Assembly: GCF_002087085.1 (NCBI RefSeq)
Contig: NZ_MWQY01000003.1
Location: 62,001 to 126,000 of the forward strand
DNA from: Marispirochaeta aestuarii
Lineage (GTDB): Bacteria; Spirochaetota; Spirochaetia; JC444; Marispirochaetaceae
Reading direction: 5' to 3'
Length of the DNA stretch: 64,000 nt
Below, piece after piece: positions 28,730 through 34,442 of this stretch (positions are counted from its first letter, which is position 1; each line of letters begins with the position of its first letter). The notes beneath the pieces were generated by a model, which was given only the letters and a program-made list of their open reading frames with translations, made no database searches and was not told where the DNA came from. Position numbers and translations under genes: made by a program.

Positions 28730-28758
28730 TTGATGATTCAGTATCATTTGCGTATATT
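28730..28758 (+). promoter_or_regulatory. Sigma70-type promoter for ssrA
   Basis: TTGATG (28730-28735), 17-nt spacer, TATATT (28753-28758). Transcription would start about 30 nt before the mature tmRNA 5' end, consistent with 5' trimming by RNase P. Confidence 0.6.
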
Positions 28759-28795
28759 ATGGAAGATCCCTGACGTGCAGAACAGTCATCAGATG

Positions 28796-29149
28796 GGGGG
28801 TGTCAAGGTTTCGACTGCGAGATGCAGAGTCATGGGTTGCAGGTGGAGCGGTTAACTCCTTAAACTGCCACAAACAATAACTGCTGACAATTACGAAGCA
28901 GACTACGCAATCGCGGCTTAATTAAGCCTCGTCGGGTACCCGGGATGCCGCCTTGAAGCCCGGTGTGCTTGTAATAAACCAGGGCTTACCTGAGCAGAGG
29001 CCTGTGCTGCCCGGGGACATTCAAGCAGGCTCTGGAATCGGGAAGGGCTGCCGGCTCTCCTCACCCGGTCCGAGATTAAAGAGACGGCTAAACCTGTAGA
29101 GATCTATGGCATGCCTTGTAGGACGCGGGTTCGACTCCCGCCACCTCCA
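28796..29149 (+). ncRNA. ssrA: Transfer-messenger RNA (tmRNA)
   Basis: Rescues stalled ribosomes. The 5' end GGGGGTG pairs with CACCTCC at 29142-29148 (one G-U), forming the 7-bp acceptor stem. The conserved TCAAGGTTTCGAC-type D-arm region follows the 5' strand, and the T-arm GCGGG-TTCGACT-CCCGC lies at 29125-29141. The tag frame is 28883-28918 and reads ADNYEADYAIAA, then TAA. The discriminator A (29149) is followed by TTA, so CCA is not encoded. The prophage begins directly after it. Confidence 0.95.
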
Positions 29150-29160
29150 TTAGATAAATG
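29118..29160 (+). other. Probable left attachment site (attL) at the ssrA 3' end
   Basis: The T-arm and acceptor 3' strand of tmRNA are a common target of tyrosine integrases. Phage genes with an integrase start right after it. The exact core cannot be fixed without attR, which lies beyond the right edge. Confidence 0.5.
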
Positions 29161-29189
29161 TTGACGTATTAACAACTTAGGGTTATACT
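29161..29189 (+). promoter_or_regulatory. Strong sigma70-type promoter at the prophage left end
   Basis: TTGACG (29161-29166), exactly 17-nt spacer, TATACT (29184-29189): one mismatch from consensus in each box. It starts 12 nt after tmRNA and would drive the lipoprotein, YopX-like and integrase genes. Confidence 0.7.
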
Positions 29190-29198
29190 TATCTTGTA

Positions 29199-29234
29199 CG
29201 TATCAGTTATGCTATCATTATATGCACTGATACG
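29199..29234 (+). repeat. 9-bp inverted repeat in the lipoprotein leader
   Basis: CGTATCAGT (29199-29207) and ACTGATACG (29226-29234) are perfect inverted copies 18 nt apart, starting at about +3 of the predicted transcript and ending just before the AGGAGG ribosome binding site. It could be an operator, an RNA hairpin hiding the ribosome binding site, or an integrase arm site. Confidence 0.55.
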
Positions 29235-29250
29235 CGCAGGAGGGTATATC

Positions 29251-30423
29251 ATGAAAAACAAAATGTTGCTTACTTTGCTGATCTTAGTACTTTTTGTCGC
29301 TTGCTCCGGCGGTGGTGCCGGTAGCGAAAGGGCCCCGCTTGTGAGCGTAAACCTTGCCGGGGCTGACGGGTATCTCCGGGTCTGGAATAGTCCCGCTGTC
29401 CTGAACGCCGTGAAAGACGCGGAAGTCAAAGAGGTGGTCTGGACTGACGAGAAAGGTGTCGAGGTCAGTGTCCCGGTCACTGAGTCAAAGCTGCTGTCTA
29501 CCGATTACATGGTCTTACAGTACAGCTATGATGATTCCACCACGTCAGCGGTAGCTGACATTGTAACAGGTGAGCTGGTTGAAATCCCGGCCCCTGGTAA
29601 CTGGTCGGAGATTAAATACCGTAATAACCGCATGTACTACGTCAGCGGAGGGGCGGTCCTGAACGTTGACCCGGCTACAGGGGAATCGTTCAAACTGAAT
29701 GACAGCGATACCGTACCCGCCGGATACATGGTTCTAAGCGAGACGGAAACGCCCTTTATCCTGACCGGCAGCTTTAAGCGGTCATACCCCGGCGGCGTCT
29801 CACGTGAGCTTTCCGGCAGTCCTGCGGCCCTGCGACTGTATGAAGGTCTTTCCGGTGCTGAATCCGGGGGCTTGAAATCTCACTCCCTGATCTATGACGA
29901 GACCGCCGATACCTATTATATGATCCATTGGGGTGGCAATGCGTATTGGGAACAGATCATCGCTGACAACGGAAGCGTCACCGAGGGGCCGTCAACCGCC
30001 CTTTCTCACCCCTTCGCAACCGGAGCCCGGCGGGTAGGCTACGGAACGCCGACCGCTGACAATTCAGTATTTGCCGATTATGAGCATGTTTACACCCTGT
30101 CGGTTTCCGGCGGATCAATCACACTAAATGAAGCATACACCGCGACAAACTCCGGCCTGTCGGTTACAGAATCAAAATACGTGGATGGCCTCTACTATTA
30201 CCAGTCAAACACAATCAATAATATGGTCTACCAGATCAGGGAATCAAATCTGGTTGACACCGACAGGGTGCTTGTCGAGGCCGGGATTTATGACCTCGAA
30301 GATTGGGACGTTGTGGCCGGGGAGCTCTTCTGGATTGACGATACGGGCTCATGGGTTATGGATTTAGCCACCGGGGATGTATCGGCGTATCAGGCGAGTG
30401 CAGTTGAGGCGGTGACGGAATGA
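29251..30423 (+). CDS. Prophage-encoded lipoprotein, beta-propeller-like
   Basis: Not recognised as a named family. The 390-residue precursor begins MKNKMLLTLLILVLFVACSG, a spirochaete-type lipoprotein signal with Cys at residue 18, followed by a Gly/Ser-rich tether. The mature part is beta-rich with repeated short strands (DGYLRVWN, MYYVSGGAVLNVDPATGE, ELFWIDDTGSWVMDLATGD), suggesting a beta-propeller. AGGAGG lies 7 nt before the ATG. It is the first gene of the plus-strand operon next to ssrA and is not a virion gene by position, so it may be expressed in the lysogen and alter the cell surface, for example to block superinfection (inference). Confidence 0.8.
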   Translation: MKNKMLLTLLILVLFVACSGGGAGSERAPLVSVNLAGADGYLRVWNSPAVLNAVKDAEVKEVVWTDEKGVEVSVPVTESKLLSTDYMVLQYSYDDSTTSAVADIVTGELVEIPAPGNWSEIKYRNNRMYYVSGGAVLNVDPATGESFKLNDSDTVPAGYMVLSETETPFILTGSFKRSYPGGVSRELSGSPAALRLYEGLSGAESGGLKSHSLIYDETADTYYMIHWGGNAYWEQIIADNGSVTEGPSTALSHPFATGARRVGYGTPTADNSVFADYEHVYTLSVSGGSITLNEAYTATNSGLSVTESKYVDGLYYYQSNTINNMVYQIRESNLVDTDRVLVEAGIYDLEDWDVVAGELFWIDDTGSWVMDLATGDVSAYQASAVEAVTE

Positions 30424-30755
30424 GAGAGATTAAGTTTCGGGCATGGACTGGTAAGAAGTTCGTATACGGCTCGCGTGATGATGAAGTGAATCCTTCATGG
30501 GTGCTGGCTATGTGCAATGCGAACGGCATTGAGCCAGAACAATTCACCGGTCTCAAGGACAAGAACGGCAAAGAGATTTATGAGGGTGATATTATAGAGC
30601 ATTATTCTGGTTTAGTTCCAAAAGGCGCTGATCCATACGTGAAGCAAATCGTAAGATGGAATCGATACCGTTGGGACGGCATAAACAATTTCAATGTATC
30701 AAAGATCATCGGCAACATCCACGAAAACCCGGAGCTATTGGAGAAGGCCGTCTAA
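30420..30755 (+). CDS. YopX-family phage protein
   Basis: The 111-residue protein has the YopX signature: start MREIKFRAWTGKKFVYG, then FTGLKDKNGKEIYEGDIIEH and the end KIIGNIHENPELLE. YopX proteins are common in temperate phages of many phyla; their function is not known. It overlaps the lipoprotein stop by 4 nt (ATGA) and ends right before the integrase start, so the three genes form one coupled operon. Confidence 0.88.
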   Translation: MREIKFRAWTGKKFVYGSRDDEVNPSWVLAMCNANGIEPEQFTGLKDKNGKEIYEGDIIEHYSGLVPKGADPYVKQIVRWNRYRWDGINNFNVSKIIGNIHENPELLEKAV

Positions 30756-31997
30756 ATGCCCCGATACCGCGATTCAGACTATACAATTTACCCGCGGAAA
30801 TTCAAAGACAAAACCGTATGGTACTACTACGCCTATGTCGACGGGGTGCGGCAACCTGGAAAATCAACCAGCATAGGCTACACGCGGGAACGTGATAGGG
30901 CGAAAACCAGAAAGCAGGCAGAGGGGAAAGTCCGGGAATTGCTGGAATACGGGAAAGGGCTTTCCGGGCCTACCCTGCGCCAGTGGGTCGAACAGCGCAA
31001 TTTCTGGGACTGGCACAGGTCGGATTATATCCGGGGAATACTGGCCCGGTCGCCGAAAGATAAACCGGGGATCACACAAAGTTATTGCCGTGATGCTCAG
31101 CGGGTGACGGAAAGCAAAATCCTGCCCTACCACGGCGATAAACAGATTGACAGAATCACCGCGATGGACTGCGAGGATTTGCTTTTCGAGTGGCAGGCAA
31201 CCGGGCGGGCGAATAAGACGGTAAATAACTGGAAATCGGTCTATTCAACAATCCTGGGTGAATACGAAAGGGTCCAGTTAATGAAGGACGCGCGCTCCCT
31301 GTACCGCAACCCGTGGCGGCAGGTTCGCCCGTTGGCCGTGGAAAAAAATAAGCGTGGGGGGCTCTCGCTCGATGAGGCCCGCCGGCTACTTGAGGTACCT
31401 GTTGACGATAAGTACAGCGCGGTATATTACCCCGCCATGAAGCTTGCTTTTATGACGGGGCTCCGTATTTCCGAGGTCTGCGGCATTGTCTCCGGGGACG
31501 TTAAGGATGTCGAGGTCAAACGTGGGGATCGGGTGCTTACGATGAGTTACCTGGAAATTGACCAGCAGTACAACCAAAAAATGAAGCGCCGTACACTGGT
31601 AAAAGACAAAGAGGTCCGGCAGATACCTATCACCCCGGGGATGCGCAAAGAGTTGCAGCCGTTCATGGGGAAAAAAGATCAGTACCTTTTCAGCTTCCAT
31701 CCGCGCCGGGAAATTCCGATTACTGCTAACCGTCTGCGGGACTGGTTTTATAAGCGCCTTGAATCGGTCGGGATAGGCGAGGAAGAACGAAAGAAGCGGA
31801 ATATCGTTTTCCATTCTACCCGCCGGTTCTTTAATACGCTTTTACGCCGTGCCCATGTTGACGATACAATCATCAGGCGGTTTACCGGTCACGATTCAGA
31901 GGCAATGACAGAGCACTATACGGATTACATTGTCCAGGATTTGCCGCTCATTGAACAAGCCCAGCGGAAATTCTTGGAAGGAAAAATCAAGGAGTGA
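30756..31997 (+). CDS. int: Tyrosine-type site-specific integrase
   Basis: Catalyses integration and excision at the ssrA site. The 413 residues comprise an N-terminal arm-binding part (IYPRKFKDKTVWYYYAYVDG), a SAM-like core-binding domain (about 110-200) and a catalytic domain with R237 (TGLRISEVCG), H353 and R356 (HSTRRF), H379 (TGHDSE) and the nucleophile Y388 (HYTDY). Intact. It is transcribed away from ssrA in an operon with the lipoprotein gene and converges with the long minus-strand phage block. Confidence 0.95.
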   Translation: MPRYRDSDYTIYPRKFKDKTVWYYYAYVDGVRQPGKSTSIGYTRERDRAKTRKQAEGKVRELLEYGKGLSGPTLRQWVEQRNFWDWHRSDYIRGILARSPKDKPGITQSYCRDAQRVTESKILPYHGDKQIDRITAMDCEDLLFEWQATGRANKTVNNWKSVYSTILGEYERVQLMKDARSLYRNPWRQVRPLAVEKNKRGGLSLDEARRLLEVPVDDKYSAVYYPAMKLAFMTGLRISEVCGIVSGDVKDVEVKRGDRVLTMSYLEIDQQYNQKMKRRTLVKDKEVRQIPITPGMRKELQPFMGKKDQYLFSFHPRREIPITANRLRDWFYKRLESVGIGEEERKKRNIVFHSTRRFFNTLLRRAHVDDTIIRRFTGHDSEAMTEHYTDYIVQDLPLIEQAQRKFLEGKIKE

Positions 31998-32040
31998 ACC
32001 TTTCCGGTACTATTTCTGAAATGGAAACGGTTTAGTTCGT

Positions 32041-32068
32041 GAGCGAAATTTATATACTTTTTTCGCTC
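32041..32068. repeat. 7-bp inverted repeat after int
   Basis: GAGCGAA and TTCGCTC flank an AT-rich loop with a T run on the plus strand. It may act as a weak terminator for the integrase transcript; the T run is inside the hairpin, not after it. Confidence 0.3.
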
Positions 32069-32072
32069 AAAT

Positions 32073-32096
32073 AAAAAAAGCCGGGACAAGCCCGGC
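32073..32096 (-). terminator. Terminator of the long minus-strand phage transcript
   Basis: GCCGGG and CCCGGC form a 6-bp all-GC stem with a 5-nt loop, followed on the minus strand by seven T. It lies 30 nt beyond the last minus-strand phage gene. Confidence 0.85.
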
Positions 32097-32125
32097 AGTG
32101 ATCAAAAGCGCGGAGAAGGACGCTT

Positions 32126-32374
32126 TTAATCGGGATAGTCTTTTGTTAATTTAAGATACCGTTCCCGTGCTGTGGTCTCGGAAACGCCGATTACTTTTGA
32201 CAATTGTGATTTGTTTTTCACTTTCCAGTATTTCAAAAGGATCGCGTCTTCTTCGGCCGACCATATCTTATGCTGAAACTTTGACGTGTCCTCAATCTCT
32301 GCAATCTTCGCCATCATGTCTTCTGATATTTCCAGCGTATCAGGCATTGTTATTTCTGCTCTTCCGTCAGACAT
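32126..32374 (-). CDS. Small helix-turn-helix protein (SANT/Myb-like)
   Basis: The 82-residue protein has an acidic N-terminal half and a C-terminal IWSAEEDAILLKYWKVKNKSQL...VSETTARERYLKL segment: the spaced Trp residues and the second helix-turn-helix resemble SANT/Myb or sigma-like DNA-binding domains. AAGGAG precedes the ATG. It is the last gene of the minus-strand block and overlaps the phosphoesterase gene by 25 nt. It may be a regulator, but no target is apparent. Confidence 0.7.
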   Translation of the reverse strand: MSDGRAEITMPDTLEISEDMMAKIAEIEDTSKFQHKIWSAEEDAILLKYWKVKNKSQLSKVIGVSETTARERYLKLTKDYPD

Positions 32375-33159
32375 AGATATTCTCTCCTTGCATAGTGTTT
32401 AATCGGCATCAGAAAAGGCCGGATAAATGCTTCCCTGGATTTCTGGTCAATTTCAATTAGGCTGATACCGAAATCATATTTCCACGTTCTAAGCTTCCGG
32501 GTAAAGCTGGACTGCCGCGGGCCTCTCATTTGCAGAGCGGGGGCAATGTAGACGATACGCATAAAGCCGCGCCTGGAGTCTGCTGTCTCGACTTTAAAAC
32601 AATAATGATCGTGAGCTCTGAGCAGGATGTCAGCTGACTGGTAATCTTCGAATTCAGCCTGCAAAATATCGTTTATCAATTCTTTCTGCATTTGCGTTTG
32701 CTGGCCGTAGGGGATATCGCTTCTCCCGACTACATGCCGGACGTGGATCTTTCTGCCATAGACTTCAAGCCTCAATTCGTCGTGGGCCTTGAGTCCGAAA
32801 GCGCCAGCTAAAATGTCCTCATACGCTGTATCACCGTCAGTGTGGAAACCGGTTCCCTTGACGATATGTATGCGGTCAGCTTTCGGCAGGCTGATTATCT
32901 GCTCAGCCATCCGGCACTGTTCGCCGATATCTGTTGTCAGGTGTGATGTGGTTTCTTTTTTTCCGGGGCCGTCGATTGCGTCGCCGTTGACAATTAAATC
33001 ATCAACTGGGCCTATCTGCTCGACAATTGACTGGTAAAAATGCCATGCGGGAATTTGCCAACTGGTGCAATCGTTCCTGTGCCAATCCGGAGGCGTTAAT
33101 CCGAGCAAGTGCCCGCAGTGCATATCGTTGATCAAAAGAGTCCTGTGGTATCTCGGCAT
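32350..33159 (-). CDS. Phage metallophosphoesterase-like protein
   Basis: The 269 residues carry most calcineurin-type metal motifs: DMHCGH (Asp-x-His) at the N-terminus, VNGDAIDG (GD), and RAHDHY near residue 195. The usual GNHD motif is replaced by GTGFHTDG. Such proteins occur in phages as predicted phosphatases or nucleases of unknown target. It lies beyond the tail genes and before the small helix-turn-helix gene. The metal site looks at least partly intact, but activity cannot be judged. Confidence 0.7.
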   Translation of the reverse strand: MPRYHRTLLINDMHCGHLLGLTPPDWHRNDCTSWQIPAWHFYQSIVEQIGPVDDLIVNGDAIDGPGKKETTSHLTTDIGEQCRMAEQIISLPKADRIHIVKGTGFHTDGDTAYEDILAGAFGLKAHDELRLEVYGRKIHVRHVVGRSDIPYGQQTQMQKELINDILQAEFEDYQSADILLRAHDHYCFKVETADSRRGFMRIVYIAPALQMRGPRQSSFTRKLRTWKYDFGISLIEIDQKSREAFIRPFLMPIKHYARREYLCLTEEQK

Positions 33160-33162
33160 AGG

Positions 33163-33591
33163 CTACTTTTTAAGCGCATTCCTCAGATCGCGCATTTCGG
33201 TTGTAAAGTGTTCAAACTGGCTTGACCACATCTGGAAAAGTTTCGTCTGTTCTTTCTCAAAGGCGGCTTTCCATTCGATATGATTATCCCTGAGACTGCC
33301 AAGCGACTGCGCAAAGGTGTCCATATATTTTGACAGGTTATCGACGTTGCGGGTAAGGTCCGTTATCTTGGCGCCTAATTCATCTTTCAGGACGTCAACT
33401 TTCCCGTCAATCTCGGATATGTCGTTTTCAATTTCAACGCGATTTTCCTCCAAGTTGCGGATCCGTGGCTCAAGGCCGGCTACGACCTTTTCGATTGTCG
33501 AGAGCATCAGCCAGGATTTGATTATCAACGCGATTGAGGCTATAAGCGTAACGGGTATTCCGATAGCAACAAGTTGATCGATAAATTCCAT
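33163..33591 (-). CDS. Membrane-anchored coiled-coil phage protein
   Basis: The 142 residues have one N-terminal membrane helix (VAIGIPVTLIASIALIIKSW) and a long heptad-rich coiled coil (about 35-95, IENDISEIDGKVDVLKDELG). Family not recognised. The topology resembles phage holins and infection-exclusion proteins, but nothing in the sequence decides between them. Gaps to its neighbours are 3 nt and 13 nt. Confidence 0.7.
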   Translation of the reverse strand: MEFIDQLVAIGIPVTLIASIALIIKSWLMLSTIEKVVAGLEPRIRNLEENRVEIENDISEIDGKVDVLKDELGAKITDLTRNVDNLSKYMDTFAQSLGSLRDNHIEWKAAFEKEQTKLFQMWSSQFEHFTTEMRDLRNALKK

Positions 33592-33604
33592 TCTTCTTTA
33601 CCCC

Positions 33605-33988
33605 CTACACTGCAACAATTTTATAAACAAAAAAGATCAGCTCCATGGTGGTTGGCCGATTGTTTCCGAGCGTGGTATCTATCTCGCCGCGAATCGAAAG
33701 ACGCCTTTCCGCTTTGGCAATTTTTACGCCCTGCTCAATGGTAAAAACATCAGCATCCTCTGCGGTCAAATCGTCTCCTTCGAGATTAACAATAACCGGG
33801 TTGGCAGAATCTACGGCCACATCTTCCCGACTGTTTTTCACATTCCCGTTTTTGTCGGTCAGCGTCCATGTGACAGTGCCAGCATTCGGGGTTGTTGCCG
33901 CCTTCGCTTCATCCCTGAAAGTAAACTCAGGCGAATAGCTACTCCCTGCCGGGACTGACACACGGTCTATCTGGTAGGCGTTCGGCAT
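33605..33988 (-). CDS. Phage protein with Ig-like beta-sandwich features
   Basis: The 127-residue protein has alternating beta-strand pattern (GTVTWTLTDKNGNVKNS, PVIVNLEGDDLTAEDADVFTIE) typical of small Ig-like or BppU-like baseplate/fibre domains. No signal peptide. It directly adjoins the next gene (33,989), in the fibre region, and is probably a minor virion protein. Confidence 0.65.
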   Translation of the reverse strand: MPNAYQIDRVSVPAGSSYSPEFTFRDEAKAATTPNAGTVTWTLTDKNGNVKNSREDVAVDSANPVIVNLEGDDLTAEDADVFTIEQGVKIAKAERRLSIRGEIDTTLGNNRPTTMELIFFVYKIVAV

Positions 33989-34429
33989 TTAGTCCTCCGT
34001 GATATCCAGTTCACCAGCTCCGAATTCGGGTGTTATGCCGTTTGATACATTCAGGGTTGCCGAAAGAGCGCCAGAGTATAGGAGCTTGCCGGTTCCGGTT
34101 TCGGAAGTCCCGATGCCGAAGTATGTAATCGCGTTTGTTCCTCCGGTACACGCCCCGAAAGTTATAGCCGCAGCATTGGCCGCAGCGTTCCCGGTAACGG
34201 TCCAGCCGCCGGAAGTACGAGCAACCGAGACGCGACCATATCCGGTATAGTCCGCTTCCGACGTTGACTGGTTCCCCGCCTCTCCTGGGTCCGCAGTATG
34301 CAGACTGACGTAAAGCACCCCGGCAGCAGATGATCCACGCAGTCCGGTAGCATCGCCGACGTTTGCAATATTCGTATTGTTAAGCAGCAGCAGTAAAAGC
34401 TCATTCTCAAAGGTATTGGATTTGCTCAT
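33989..34429 (-). CDS. Phage tail-fibre-associated protein
   Basis: The 146 residues match a common phage family: start MSKSNTFENELLLLLLNNTNI, then LYVSLHTADPGEAGNQSTSEADYTGYGRVSV in outline, then GGWTVTGN. These proteins are found with fibre genes in many temperate phages and are usually annotated as tail fibre or structural protein. It is followed by the Ig-like protein and preceded by the large fibre gene. Confidence 0.8.
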   Translation of the reverse strand: MSKSNTFENELLLLLLNNTNIANVGDATGLRGSSAAGVLYVSLHTADPGEAGNQSTSEADYTGYGRVSVARTSGGWTVTGNAAANAAAITFGACTGGTNAITYFGIGTSETGTGKLLYSGALSATLNVSNGITPEFGAGELDITED

Positions 34430-34442
34430 TTCATCCCCTCAC

